A DNA stretch of 64,000 bases from NCBI GenBank assembly GCA_036504035.1, contig DASXVV010000008.1, positions 1 through 64,000 on the forward strand. Direction: 5' to 3'. Positions 21,585 to 30,625 of the stretch are shown in pieces. Under the pieces are notes generated by a model. It was not told the DNA's origin. It was given only the letters and a program-made list of their open reading frames with translations, and made no database searches. The position numbers and the translations under genes were made by a program. Each line of letters starts with the position of its first letter. The stretch's first letter is position 1. This DNA comes from Candidatus Deferrimicrobiaceae bacterium (GTDB lineage Bacteria > Desulfobacterota > Deferrimicrobia > Deferrimicrobiales > Deferrimicrobiaceae).

Positions 21585-21615
21585 TTACCCCACTTCGTCG
21601 TAGGGACGGCGACGG
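21585..21615. repeat. Duplicated 31-bp fragment of the tatD-fusion 3' end
   Basis: This segment matches 22615-22645, the last codons and stop of the TatD-radical SAM gene, with two mismatches, and in the same orientation. It sits directly before the truncated tag copy. Both pieces therefore look like parts of one rearranged segment. Confidence 0.7.
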
Positions 21616-21617
21616 AA

Positions 21618-21931
21618 CCGGGCTTTCCTGGTCCACGATCCTGCGCAAGCGCGAGGCCTACCGCCGCGCGTTCTCGGGGTTCGACCCGGAGAAAATCGCC
21701 CGGTACGCGGACGCCGATATGCTTCGGCTGCTTGCCGATCCCGGCATCGTGCGCAATCGCCTCAAGGTCAAAGGTGCGGTCCGCAACGCGCGCGCGACGC
21801 TGGCGCTGGTCGAGGAGCGGGGTTCGCTATCGGATTTTCTCTGGTTCGTGGGCCCCACGATCTGCTACGCCTTCATGCAGGCCACGGGCATGGTGAACGA
21901 CCACCTGGCCGACTGCTTCCGACATCCCTAG
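21618..21931 (+). pseudogene. Truncated second copy of tag with internal deletion
   Basis: From 21618 the sequence is nearly identical to tag from 16689 on. It lacks the first 41 codons (no C4, H17 or E38). At 21843/21844 it skips the equivalent of 16916-17029, an in-frame loss of 114 nt (38 codons). The frame then continues to the C-terminal NDHLADCFRH and a stop. Without the N-terminal zinc ligands and base pocket it cannot be a normal glycosylase. Only scattered substitutions separate the copies, so the duplication seems recent. An open frame from 21524 would add unrelated residues, and nothing shows it is expressed. Confidence 0.85.
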
Positions 21932-21940
21932 CCGCTCTGC

Positions 21941-22582
21941 TTATCTCACGGACTGGTGCATGGCCCCGACGGTGCCGTCCCGGAACAGATTCAGCTGCGA
22001 GACGACGGCGAATCCCTTGTCGTTGAAGCAGAAATCCTCTTCCCGCACGAAGGCCCGGCTGTACTCGAGACCGGGGAATTGATCGAACTCGAACTTGCCC
22101 AGCATCCCCGAGGGATCCTGCTGGAAACACCTTCCCTTGTATTCCAGGTCGATCCAAGCGTGGTCGGTCATGTAATCGGAGATGGCGACGTTCCCGGTGA
22201 CGACGCGGACCGCGGTATGGGGAAGTTTCATCGCCCGGTAAAGGCTGCAGAGGAGGGCGGCCTTCCCGAGGCAGCTTCCCTCGCCGTCCCGCAAGACCCT
22301 GGCCGCGGAGGCATTGGGGGAGGAGGGGACGAAGCGGATCCGGTCCCGGACGCAATTGTAGGCGGCTTCCGGGGTTCCAAGCTGCGCGGCGAGTGCGCGG
22401 ATCTGCTTGTCCGACGGATCGACGAGGGCCATGAGATCCCGGGTGTGATTGACCTGCATGTCGTGGTAGGCGGGGCGTTTGTTCAGAGGATGAGACCGGT
22501 TTCCGGCAAGGTAGCCGGCCCCGAAGGCGACAACGGGCAGAACCAGGGCCACGACAAGGATCCTGCGTTCCCGGGAGGTCAT
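21941..22582 (-). CDS. Membrane-anchored transglutaminase-like cysteine protein
   Basis: The 213-residue protein has an N-terminal membrane anchor (about 8-25) and then a transglutaminase-like core. The putative triad is Cys in EGSCLGKAALLCSLYR, His in DHAWIDLEYKG and Asp in FQQDPSG. The fold is used by bacterial proteases, peptidases and amidases in the periplasm; the substrate here is unknown. It starts 32 nt after the TatD-fusion gene on the same strand and probably belongs to the same transcript. The downstream end lies beside the tag remnant. Confidence 0.7.
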   Translation of the reverse strand: MTSRERRILVVALVLPVVAFGAGYLAGNRSHPLNKRPAYHDMQVNHTRDLMALVDPSDKQIRALAAQLGTPEAAYNCVRDRIRFVPSSPNASAARVLRDGEGSCLGKAALLCSLYRAMKLPHTAVRVVTGNVAISDYMTDHAWIDLEYKGRCFQQDPSGMLGKFEFDQFPGLEYSRAFVREEDFCFNDKGFAVVSQLNLFRDGTVGAMHQSVR

Positions 22583-22614
22583 AGGGAGACCTTTCCATCC
22601 CGAAGGATGCGGTT

Positions 22615-23985
22615 TTACCCCACTTCGTCGTAGGGGCGGAGACGGTAGGTGACGCCGGGGATCGATTCGGCCAGGCGGCGGGCCGCGTCGGTGTCGAGGC
22701 CGGGCAGCGCGACGACGGTCGCCGTGACCGAAGGGACGTGTTTCGGGGCCTCGCGCAGGAAGTCGATCAGCGCGGGGAACGAGGCGGCGCCGTACCGGTT
22801 GGGGCAGATCTTCGCGTAGGTCTCGGCGTCGCCCGCGTTCATCGAGACCGACAGGGCATCGACGAGGCCCGACAACTCAGGCAGCACGTTGCGCCCGTGG
22901 ACGAGCGACGCCAGCCCGTCGGTGTTGATCCGGATCGTCGCCCCCTTTTCCTTCAAAACCTTCGCGATCGACTTCACCTCTTCGAGCCGAAGCAGCGGCT
23001 CGCCGAAACCGCAGAAAACCACCTCGTCATAGCGGGTCGGATCGCCCACTTCGTCGAGGACCGCCCGGACCGTCGGCTCGTCGGCCAGTTGCAGCAGGTG
23101 CCCCTTGACGTGGAAATCGTGCCGTTTCGCGCAGAAGACGCAGGCGTTGGTGCAGCGGTTCGTCAGGTTGAGGTAGAGCGAATTGCGGATCTTGTAGGAG
23201 ATGCGAACCGCCTCGTCGACCGGCAGCCGAAACAGCCGCTTCGCGTTGAGGCTCGTCACCCGCCCGACATCCTCGGCCGTGACGCTCTTGAGCGCGGCGA
23301 TCTTGGCCGCGACCAGGGGAACATACGACGGCTCGTTTGGCTTGCCCCGATGCGGGATAGGTGCGAGGTAGGGGGAGTCGGTCTCGATCAGCAGCTTCTC
23401 GAGCGGCAGGCTGCGGACCACTTCGGCCAGCGTGTCGGCGTTCTTGTAGGTGACGGTGCCGGGGATCGAGACGAGGAAGTTCATCGAGACGACCTCGAAC
23501 GCCATCGCGAGGTCGCCGGAGAAGCAGTGGAGGACGCCGCCGACCTCGGGTGCGCCCTCGTCTTTCAGAATGGCGAGGACATCGTCGTGGGCGTCGCGGT
23601 CGTGGATGAGCACGGGCAGGCCGCAGCGGCGCGCCAGCCGGATCTGCGCGCGGAAGGCGGCCTGCTGGAGGTCGCGCGGGCAGCGGTCCCGATAGTAGTC
23701 GAGCCCGATCTCGCCGATCGCCACCACCTTGTCGCACGAGGCGAGTCGTTCGAGCTCGACGAGCGCGTCGGGCGTAAGCGTCGCCGCGTCGTGCGGGTGG
23801 ACGCCGACGGCCGCGTAGACGCCCTCGTGCCGGTGGGCGATCTCGATGGCGGCTGCGCTGCTCTCGAGGTCGATGCCGACGGCGAGGATGTGTCCGACGC
23901 CCGCGGCGCGGGCCCGGGCGACCACATCGCTTTCGGTTTCGCGCAGCGGGGAGATGTCGAGGTGGGCGTGCGTGTCGAAGAACAT
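22615..23985 (-). CDS. TatD-family metal-dependent hydrolase fused to a radical SAM domain
   Basis: The 456-residue protein joins two enzymes. Residues 1-255 are a TatD-type amidohydrolase barrel (H6 and H8 in DTHAHLD, E92 in IGEIGLDYY, HDRDAHDD, LHCFSGD, D203 in ETDSPYLAP), a family with DNase and D-aminoacyl-tRNA hydrolase activities. Residues about 265-456 are a radical SAM domain with CTNACVFC (C278, C282, C285) and a GFGEPLL segment. TatD-linked radical SAM proteins are a known but uncharacterised group, encoded as separate or fused genes. It is followed 14 nt later (genome coordinate) by metG; the order on the transcript is nrdJ-side genes first. Confidence 0.92.
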   Translation of the reverse strand: MFFDTHAHLDISPLRETESDVVARARAAGVGHILAVGIDLESSAAAIEIAHRHEGVYAAVGVHPHDAATLTPDALVELERLASCDKVVAIGEIGLDYYRDRCPRDLQQAAFRAQIRLARRCGLPVLIHDRDAHDDVLAILKDEGAPEVGGVLHCFSGDLAMAFEVVSMNFLVSIPGTVTYKNADTLAEVVRSLPLEKLLIETDSPYLAPIPHRGKPNEPSYVPLVAAKIAALKSVTAEDVGRVTSLNAKRLFRLPVDEAVRISYKIRNSLYLNLTNRCTNACVFCAKRHDFHVKGHLLQLADEPTVRAVLDEVGDPTRYDEVVFCGFGEPLLRLEEVKSIAKVLKEKGATIRINTDGLASLVHGRNVLPELSGLVDALSVSMNAGDAETYAKICPNRYGAASFPALIDFLREAPKHVPSVTATVVALPGLDTDAARRLAESIPGVTYRLRPYDEVG

Positions 23986-23999
23986 GGGCGGAAGGGGCG

Positions 24000-25547
24000 T
24001 TACGCCGGCTCCTCTTCGATGCGTGGGAAGGCGATCGCGGACTTCTCGAGCGTGACGCCGGCTTCAAGGCCGCCCCACGCGCCGGAGGCCGCAAGCGTCG
24101 TCCCGGCCACGGGGGTGTCGCATCCCAGCGCGGCCCACATCTTTTGCGCGGCGGCCGGGATGACGGGGGAGGTGAGCAGCACGCAGATGCGCGCCGCCTC
24201 GAGCGCGTTGTAGAGCACGGTGCCGAGACGCCCCTTCATGGCCGGGTCCTTGGCCAGCTTCCATGGCTCGGTCGTGTCGATATACTTGTTTGCGGCGTCG
24301 ACCAGCTCCCAGATCGACTCGAGCGCCCGGCTGAACTCGAGCTCGTTCATGTGCGCGTCGACGGACGAGACGACCGAGGCCGCCTTCGCGGCCAGCGCCG
24401 CGTCGAGGTCGCCCTCGGGCGCCGGCGCCTGCACGACGCCGCCGAAATTCTTGCCGAGCATGCCCAGCGTCCGGTTGAGCAGGTTGCCGAAGGCGTTCGA
24501 GAGGTCGGCGTTGATCCGGTGCACCATCGACTTCTTCGAGAAGTCGCCGTCCTTGCCGAACGGCACCTCGCGCAAAAGGAAATAGCGGAAGGCGTCGGCG
24601 CCGTAGGCTTCGACCATCTCGTAGGGGTCGACGACATTCCCCAGCGACTTGCTCATCTTCTGGCCCTCGACGGTCCACCACCCGTGGGCGAAGACGCCCT
24701 TGGGCGGTGCGATCCCCGCTGACATCAGGAACGCGGGCCAGTAGACGCAATGGAACTTGATGATGTCCTTGCCGACGAGGTGGATGTCGGCCGGCCAGAA
24801 CGTGTCGACCTGAGCGGGGTTCGCGTCGGGGTAGCCCAGGCCTGTAAGGTAATTGGTGAGCGCGTCGTACCAGACGTAGATGACGTGCGCCGGGTCGCCG
24901 GGCACCGGGATGCCCCAGGACAGCGAGGTGCGCGAGATGGACAGGTCGTTCAGGCCCCCCTCGACGAACGAGACGATCTCGTTGCGCCGCGCCTCGGGGC
25001 GGATGAACTTCGGGTTCGCCTTGTAATACGCGAGCAGCCGGTCCTGGTATTTCGACAGGCGGAAGAAGTAGGACGGCTCGGAGCGCTTCTCGGCCGGCCG
25101 CTTGCAATCGGGGCATAGCCCCCCGTCGAGCAGCTGGAGCTCGGTCCAGAACGACTCGCAAGGCGTGCAGTACCAGCCCTCGTAGGCGCCGAGGTAGATG
25201 TCGCCGTTCGCGAGGGAGATCTCGAACAGCTTCGAAACCGCCGCGTAGTGGCGGGGCTCGGAGGTGCGGATGAAGTCGTCGTTGGTGATCTCGAGTGCGG
25301 GAGTGAGCCCCTGGAAGCGGGTGACGACCCGGTCGGCCAGTTCCCGCGGCTGGAGTCCCAGCTTCGCGGCGCTCTTCTGCACCTTCTCGCCGTGCTCGTC
25401 GGTGCCGGTCAGGAAAAACACCTGGCGCCCTTTGAGCCGGTTATAGCGCGCAAGCGTATCGGCCGCGACCGTCGTGTAGGCGTGACCGATGTGCGGCACG
25501 TCGTTGACGTAGTAGATGGGCGTGGTGATGTAGAACGTGTCGCTCAC
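24000..25547 (-). CDS. metG: Methionyl-tRNA synthetase
   Basis: The enzyme charges tRNA-Met in the cytosol. The 515-residue class I synthetase shows HIGH (19-22), a zinc knuckle (CTPC ... CPDC), KMSKS (GQKMSKSLGN) and an anticodon-binding helical domain. It ends there and lacks the C-terminal EMAP/Trbp111 tRNA-binding domain carried by longer MetG forms. The start is GTG 25547, which overlaps the ricT stop (GTGA) and begins MSDTFYITTPIYYVND. A longer frame upstream belongs to another reading frame of ricT. Confidence 0.96.
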   Translation of the reverse strand: MSDTFYITTPIYYVNDVPHIGHAYTTVAADTLARYNRLKGRQVFFLTGTDEHGEKVQKSAAKLGLQPRELADRVVTRFQGLTPALEITNDDFIRTSEPRHYAAVSKLFEISLANGDIYLGAYEGWYCTPCESFWTELQLLDGGLCPDCKRPAEKRSEPSYFFRLSKYQDRLLAYYKANPKFIRPEARRNEIVSFVEGGLNDLSISRTSLSWGIPVPGDPAHVIYVWYDALTNYLTGLGYPDANPAQVDTFWPADIHLVGKDIIKFHCVYWPAFLMSAGIAPPKGVFAHGWWTVEGQKMSKSLGNVVDPYEMVEAYGADAFRYFLLREVPFGKDGDFSKKSMVHRINADLSNAFGNLLNRTLGMLGKNFGGVVQAPAPEGDLDAALAAKAASVVSSVDAHMNELEFSRALESIWELVDAANKYIDTTEPWKLAKDPAMKGRLGTVLYNALEAARICVLLTSPVIPAAAQKMWAALGCDTPVAGTTLAASGAWGGLEAGVTLEKSAIAFPRIEEEPA

Positions 25548-26416
25548 TCCGTCACCTCGGGGCCGGGGGTGGCCGGTGCCGAAGTCGTGCCGGCGTCGGG
25601 GGGAATTTCCGGCGCCGCAACGGTCGCCGTCGCGGCCTCTTGCGGGGGAGCCGTCCTGGAAGGATTCGCCTTGTCGGCGGGTGCGGCTTCCCGCGGCCGG
25701 CCCTGCGGGCCCGGCTTGCCGCCGGTGTCGCGGCGTCCGCCCTTGCCGCCACAAGCACCGCCCTTGCACCCGTACGATTCGTGTTCGTAGATCAGGCAGC
25801 ACATGAGGCGGCCGCACACGCCCGACAGCTTGGCGGGGTTGAGCGACAGCCGCTGGTCCTTCGCCATCTTGACCGTGATCGGCTCGAAGTCGGTCAAAAA
25901 CGAGGCGCAGCAAAGCTCCTTGCCGCACGGACCGATACCGCCGATGACGCGCGCCTCGTCGCGGACGCCGATCTGCCGCATCTCGATGCGGGTCCGGAGC
26001 TCGTGGGCAAGATCCTTGACCAGCTCCCGGAAGTCGATCCGGCCGTCGGCCGTGAAGTAGAAGATGGCCTTGCTCCGGTCGAGCAGGATCTCGGTGCGTA
26101 CGAGCTTCATGTCGAGACCGCGGGCCGCGATCCGGTCGACGCAGACGTCGTGTGCGTCGCTCTCGCGCTTCTCGTTTTCCTTGTGGATGCGCAGGTCGTC
26201 GGCCGTGGCGACGCGCAGGACGCGGGGCCACGTGGTTTTCTCCCCCGTCGGGGTGAAGTCGCGGAGGCGCCGGTCGACTTCGCCCAAGGCGACGCCCCGC
26301 TCGGTCGACACCACCGCGAAATCGCCCTTTTCGAGCGGAACGTCGGTGCAGTCGAAATGGTATATCTTGCAAACGCCGCGCAGCTTGACTCCGGCGAGCT
26401 CCATAGACTGGGTCAT
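25544..26416 (-). CDS. ricT: PSP1-domain protein, RicT/YaaT family
   Basis: The PSP1 C-terminal domain (about residues 5-225 of the 290) carries family cysteines in GPCGKELCCASFL and GVCGRLMCCLIYE. In Bacillus, RicT forms the iron-sulfur RicAFT complex needed for RNA processing; elsewhere the role is inferred. After residue about 235 a low-complexity tail rich in Pro, Ala, Gly and Lys (with CKGGACGGKGG) extends to the end. ATG 26416 overlaps the holB stop (ATGA); ATG 26404 is also possible. The setting between holB and metG (tmk-holB-ricT-metG-tatD) is the conserved order seen in many bacteria. Confidence 0.9.
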   Translation of the reverse strand: MTQSMELAGVKLRGVCKIYHFDCTDVPLEKGDFAVVSTERGVALGEVDRRLRDFTPTGEKTTWPRVLRVATADDLRIHKENEKRESDAHDVCVDRIAARGLDMKLVRTEILLDRSKAIFYFTADGRIDFRELVKDLAHELRTRIEMRQIGVRDEARVIGGIGPCGKELCCASFLTDFEPITVKMAKDQRLSLNPAKLSGVCGRLMCCLIYEHESYGCKGGACGGKGGRRDTGGKPGPQGRPREAAPADKANPSRTAPPQEAATATVAAPEIPPDAGTTSAPATPGPEVTE

Positions 26417-27402
26417 TCCTTTCCGTGGGAACGAAAGATCAGCGACTCGATGGCGAGCCGCCGCTGGAACTGTTTGGGGGGCATGCGGGATGTTTCGAGC
26501 AGCATCTTCATGGCCCGCGCCCAAGCCGAGGCCGGCTTTCGCCTTGCGACCGAGTCGAGCTCACCAAGCAGATCCTGATTCATTATAACCCCGTTCGCCC
26601 CGGAAGATAAGAGGAGCAGGTCTCGCAGGAGCGACAGCGGCACGGCGAAGGCGTCGTCGCGCTCCTCGGCCTTCTTCCAGAGGTCGGTGAACTTGAAAGT
26701 GGCGGCCGGGTCGAACTTGTAGAGCAGCCGAAGCCAGTCCTTCCGGTTTTCGTCGCCGGCGGAAAGCATGGCGAGCGCGCGTCCCGGGCTGCCGCCCGAG
26801 CAGGCCACCGCGGTGCGCAACGCTTCCTCGGGGTATTTCCCTTCGATCTCGCCGGAAGCGAGCAGGATTCGCTCGACGATATCGGGCGAAAGCGGCGAGA
26901 AAGGGATCTTCTGGCAGCGCGAGAGGATCGTCGCCGGCACCTTGGACAGCCGGTGCGCGACCAGCAGCAGGTGGGTGTTGGGGGGCGGCTCCTCGAGCGT
27001 CTTGAGCAGTGCATTGGCGGCCGGAAGCTGCAGGTCGTCGGCGGGCAGGAAAAGGATGACGCGGGGCCGGTCGGAGAACGCCTTGAGCGACAGCTCTTCC
27101 CAAAGCGACCGGATGCTGTCGATCGGGATGGAGGCCTTGTCCTCGGGGCGTGTGACGAAGAACAGGCTGGGATGCCCCCCGCCGGCGAGCAGCATGCAGT
27201 CGCGGCAATGCCCGCAGGCGCCGTCGTCGCCGGGCTCCCGGCAGATCAGCGCCTCGGCGAAGGCGCGCGCGGCCATCTCCTTGCCGATCCCCTCCTCGCC
27301 GTGGAACAGGAAGCCGGCCGCTTTCCCGTCGGCCGCGGCGTATCGGCGCAGCAGTCCCATTGCGCGCTCCTGCCCGAGGATTGCGGAAAAAGCCGTCACC
27401 AC
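26413..27402 (-). CDS. holB: DNA polymerase III delta' subunit
   Basis: This AAA+ clamp-loader subunit (329 residues) shows GEEGIGKE in the P-loop position, a zinc module (CGHCRDCMLLAGG with an upstream Cys), sensor LEEPPPNTH and the SRC motif (LSRCQKIPF). It works with DnaX and delta to load the sliding clamp during replication. The start ATG 27402 overlaps the end of tmk by seven bases, and its stop overlaps ricT, so all three are likely coupled. Confidence 0.93.
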   Translation of the reverse strand: MVTAFSAILGQERAMGLLRRYAAADGKAAGFLFHGEEGIGKEMAARAFAEALICREPGDDGACGHCRDCMLLAGGGHPSLFFVTRPEDKASIPIDSIRSLWEELSLKAFSDRPRVILFLPADDLQLPAANALLKTLEEPPPNTHLLLVAHRLSKVPATILSRCQKIPFSPLSPDIVERILLASGEIEGKYPEEALRTAVACSGGSPGRALAMLSAGDENRKDWLRLLYKFDPAATFKFTDLWKKAEERDDAFAVPLSLLRDLLLLSSGANGVIMNQDLLGELDSVARRKPASAWARAMKMLLETSRMPPKQFQRRLAIESLIFRSHGKE

Positions 27403-28025
27403 GCGAAACGCTCCGCGACCACGGCGAGCACGGCGTCATGCACCCGGTCGGGGGAGGGCGTGGCGTCGATGACGACGATGCGGCCGGGCTCGCGCGCTGC
27501 GAGCTCGAGATAGCCCTCGCGGACCCGCTCGTGGAATCGGTGCGATTCGCTTTCGAGGCGGTCGGGGGCGCCGCCGCGTGCCGAGACGCGGGCGAAGCCG
27601 ACCGCGACCGGCACGTCGAACAGCAGCGTGAGCGCGGGTTTCGCCTCGCCGGCCGCATAGGCGTTGAGCCAGTCGATCGCCGCGCGGTCGAGTCCCCGGG
27701 CCGCGCCCTGGTAAGCGCAGGTCGCATCGAGGAAGCGGTCGCACAGCACGGGCAACCGGCCTGCCAGCGCCGGCAGGACGACGCTGCGGACGTGTTGGGC
27801 GCGCGACGCGGCGTAGAGCAACAGCTCGGTCTCGGAACAGACCTCTTCCTCGCGCGGGGAGAGCAGCAGCGACCGGATCTGGTCGGCGAGCGGGGTGCCG
27901 CCCGGTTCGCGCGTGGTCCGGTGGACGATGCCGCGACGGGTCAGGTGTTGCGACAAGCGCGCCAACTGCGTGCTTTTTCCCGAGCCCTCGATTCCTTCGA
28001 ACGTGACGAACGGCGTGTCGGCCAA
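27396..28025 (-). CDS. tmk: Thymidylate kinase
   Basis: The enzyme phosphorylates dTMP to dTDP. The 209-residue protein has the P-loop FEGIEGSGKST, the TREPGGT motif, the CDRFLDATCAYQG region and the LID-type RLESES segment. It opens the tmk-holB-ricT-metG-tatD run; nrdJ, another dNTP-supply gene, lies upstream beyond a terminator. Confidence 0.96.
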   Translation of the reverse strand: MADTPFVTFEGIEGSGKSTQLARLSQHLTRRGIVHRTTREPGGTPLADQIRSLLLSPREEEVCSETELLLYAASRAQHVRSVVLPALAGRLPVLCDRFLDATCAYQGAARGLDRAAIDWLNAYAAGEAKPALTLLFDVPVAVGFARVSARGGAPDRLESESHRFHERVREGYLELAAREPGRIVVIDATPSPDRVHDAVLAVVAERFAW

Positions 28026-28045
28026 TGGGTCCTCTTTCGGGGGAT

Positions 28046-28074
28046 AAAAAAAGGGGGACGCTGCGGCGTCCCCC
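28046..28074 (-). terminator. Rho-independent terminator of nrdJ
   Basis: On the minus strand GGGGGACGC pairs with GCGTCCCCC around a 4-nt loop, followed by seven T. It separates nrdJ from tmk. Confidence 0.88.
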
Positions 28075-28112
28075 CGGTGCTTCGTCGGGTCGATCGGTGC
28101 GCTTTCCCTATA

Positions 28113-30575
28113 TTAGCATTCGGAGAAGCCGCAGGAGCGGCACTTGAGGCAGCCCTCCTGCCGCTCGACCTGGCTGCCGCAGTCGGGGCAGGCGCCGCGC
28201 GCGATCTCGTCGCTGGCGTTGCGCTTGCGGGGAGACGTGGCGCTCGCGGCGGCCGCGGCCACTTCGCCGGGGGACATCGCGGCGGCGCCCGCGAACAGCT
28301 TGTCGACGCTTTCGACGTACCACTCGATGGCCTTGGCGACCGCGTCGGCGCAGGAGAGGATCTTGTCGCCGTTGCCGCCCCACGACGGCAGGTGGCACGA
28401 GATGCCCTTGAGCTGCTTGATGATCGTGTCGGGCTGGACGCCGGAGCGCAGCGCCAGCGACACCAGCCGGCCGATCGCCTCGGACTGGGAGGCCGCGCAG
28501 CCGCCCGCCTTGCCCATCTGGTTGAACACCTCGAAGATGCCCTTTTCGTCGCGGTTGATCGTGACGTAGAGCTTCCCGCAGCTCGTGGCGATCTCGCGCG
28601 TGACCCCGATCAGCGTGTCGGGGCGGGGGCGGGGGGAGACGTAGATGCCTCCGTCGTCGGTTGCGGGCGCGATTGCCGCGACGTCCTCGCCGGCTTCCTT
28701 CTTGTTGACGCCGCCGATGTTGAGCACCTGCTCGTCGCGGCTCTTGTCGCGGTAGACCGTGACGCCCTTGCACCCCAGCTTGTAGGCGAGGACGAACACC
28801 TTGCGGATGTCGTCGCGCGTGGCGTCGGCAGGAAAGTTGACGGTCTTGGAGACGGCGTTGTCGACGTATTTCTGGTAGGCCGCCTGCATCCGCAGGTGCG
28901 CCTCGGGCGAGATGTCGTGCGCGGTGACGTAGACGCGCTGCAATTCCTCGGGGATGTCTTCGAGGCCGTGGAGCGTGCCCGCCTCGGACACCTTGCGCAT
29001 CAGGTCGAGCGTGTAGAGCCCGCGCCGCTTCATCTCGGCCTCGAAGAGCGGGTGCCCCTCGACCAGGTGGTCCTTGTCCATTACGTTGCGGATATAGGAC
29101 AGGGCGAAGACCGGCTCGATGCCGCTGGAGACGCCGGCGATGATGCTGATCGTGCCGGTCGGCGCGATCGTCGTCGTGGTGGCGTTGCGGCGCGGCACGT
29201 CGGACCGCTCGGGGAAGACGCTGACCGGGTAGTTGGGGAACGCCCCCCGCTCGCGCGCGAGGTTGGCCGACGCGGCCTGCGATTCCTCCTGGATGAAGCT
29301 CATCAGTTCCTGGCCGATGGCGAGCGCCTCGTCGGAGTCGTAGGGGATGCCCAGCCGGATCAGCATGTCGGCGAAGCCCATGACGCCCAGGCCGATCTTG
29401 CGGTTGCCCACCGTCATCTGCCGGATCTCGGGCAGGGGGTAGTTGTTCATGTCGATGACGTTGTCGAGGAAATGGACGGAATCGTGGACCGTATTCTTCA
29501 GCTTGTCGTAGTCGATGCGGGTGGAGCCGTTCTCGCCGGCCAGCATCGCGAGCAGGTTGATCGAGCCCAGGTTGCAGCTTTCGTAGGGGAGCAGCGGCTG
29601 CTCGCCGCACGGGTTGGTGCTCTCGATGGCGCCGATCTTGGGCGTGGGGTTGTCGCGGTTGATCCGGTCGATGAAGATCATGCCCGGCTCGCCGTTCTTC
29701 CAGGCCGAGTCGACCATCTTCTCGAACACCTCGCGCGCCTTGAGCGTGCCCTCGGCCTGCTTCGAGTGCGGGTTGACCAGGCTGTACTCGCTGTCGGCCT
29801 CGACCGCCTTCATGAAATCCTCGGTCAGCGCGATCGAGATGTTGAAGTTGTTGAGCCGGTCGTTCTTGGCCTTGCAGGAGATGAATTCCATGACGTCGGG
29901 ATGGTCGACGCGCAGGATGCCCATGTTGGCGCCGCGCCGCGTGCCGCCCTGCTTGATGGTCTCGGTGGCCGCGTCGAAGACGGTCATGAACGAGATGGGG
30001 CCCGAGGAGATACCCTTGGTGGACTTGACGACGTCGTTCTTGGGACGCAGCCGCGAGAACGAGAAGCCGGTGCCCCCGCCGCTCTTGTGGATGAGGGCGG
30101 TGTGCTTGACCGCGTCGAAGATCGAGTCCATCGAGTCTTCGACCGGCAGGACGAAGCAGGCCGAGAGCTGCTGCAGCTCGCGCCCGGCGTTCATCAGCGT
30201 GGGGGAGTTGGGCAGGAACGCGAGCGACGAGATCATGGCATAGAACGTCTCGGCCCCGCGCAGCACGACCTCGGGGATGGCGCCGTAATAGAGGCCGTCG
30301 GCGAGCGCGATGTTGTAGGCGACGCGGGCGACCATCTCCTCGGGCGTCTCGACCGGCGTGCCATGGTTGTCTTTCTTGAGGTAGCGCCGCTCGAGCACGG
30401 TGCGTGCGTTGTCGCTGATCGGCATGGGGCCGTACTTGGCGGCCATGGCCGCCACCCACTCGGCGGGCGGCTGGTCGTGCCCCCCCAAGCCGGCGGCGCG
30501 ATGCGATATTTCCGCGCCGGCGACGGACACCGGCGACGTGGAAAGGGAAAGGTTCATCTCCATGGTTCGCTCCAT
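28113..30575 (-). CDS. nrdJ: Adenosylcobalamin-dependent (class II) ribonucleotide reductase
   Basis: The enzyme reduces ribonucleotides to deoxyribonucleotides with a B12 radical and works with or without oxygen. The 820-residue protein has the first reductant cysteine (C140, LSACFVLPV), N321/C323/E325 in NPCGEQPLL, PTGTISIIAGVSSGIEP and a C-terminal redox zinc region (CPDCGSQVERQEGCLKCRSC). ATG 30575 is the first start. ATG 30563 has a better spaced GGAG and may be the real one. No class I or III reductase is seen in the window. A sigma-70 promoter with NrdR-like boxes lies upstream. I saw no cobalamin riboswitch in the short leader. Confidence 0.96.
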   Translation of the reverse strand: MERTMEMNLSLSTSPVSVAGAEISHRAAGLGGHDQPPAEWVAAMAAKYGPMPISDNARTVLERRYLKKDNHGTPVETPEEMVARVAYNIALADGLYYGAIPEVVLRGAETFYAMISSLAFLPNSPTLMNAGRELQQLSACFVLPVEDSMDSIFDAVKHTALIHKSGGGTGFSFSRLRPKNDVVKSTKGISSGPISFMTVFDAATETIKQGGTRRGANMGILRVDHPDVMEFISCKAKNDRLNNFNISIALTEDFMKAVEADSEYSLVNPHSKQAEGTLKAREVFEKMVDSAWKNGEPGMIFIDRINRDNPTPKIGAIESTNPCGEQPLLPYESCNLGSINLLAMLAGENGSTRIDYDKLKNTVHDSVHFLDNVIDMNNYPLPEIRQMTVGNRKIGLGVMGFADMLIRLGIPYDSDEALAIGQELMSFIQEESQAASANLARERGAFPNYPVSVFPERSDVPRRNATTTTIAPTGTISIIAGVSSGIEPVFALSYIRNVMDKDHLVEGHPLFEAEMKRRGLYTLDLMRKVSEAGTLHGLEDIPEELQRVYVTAHDISPEAHLRMQAAYQKYVDNAVSKTVNFPADATRDDIRKVFVLAYKLGCKGVTVYRDKSRDEQVLNIGGVNKKEAGEDVAAIAPATDDGGIYVSPRPRPDTLIGVTREIATSCGKLYVTINRDEKGIFEVFNQMGKAGGCAASQSEAIGRLVSLALRSGVQPDTIIKQLKGISCHLPSWGGNGDKILSCADAVAKAIEWYVESVDKLFAGAAAMSPGEVAAAAASATSPRKRNASDEIARGACPDCGSQVERQEGCLKCRSCGFSEC

Positions 30576-30581
30576 CCGGGC

Positions 30582-30597
30582 GGTTCCTGCGGGAACC
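30582..30597 (-). promoter_or_regulatory. Hairpin over the nrdJ ribosome-binding site
   Basis: GGTTCC and GGAACC form a six-base-pair stem with a four-base loop in the nrdJ leader. The right arm contains AGGA, the only purine-rich sequence near ATG 30575. It could weaken initiation there and favour ATG 30563. Confidence 0.4.
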
Positions 30598-30625
30598 GGC
30601 CCCTGATCTTATTATATTGGATATT

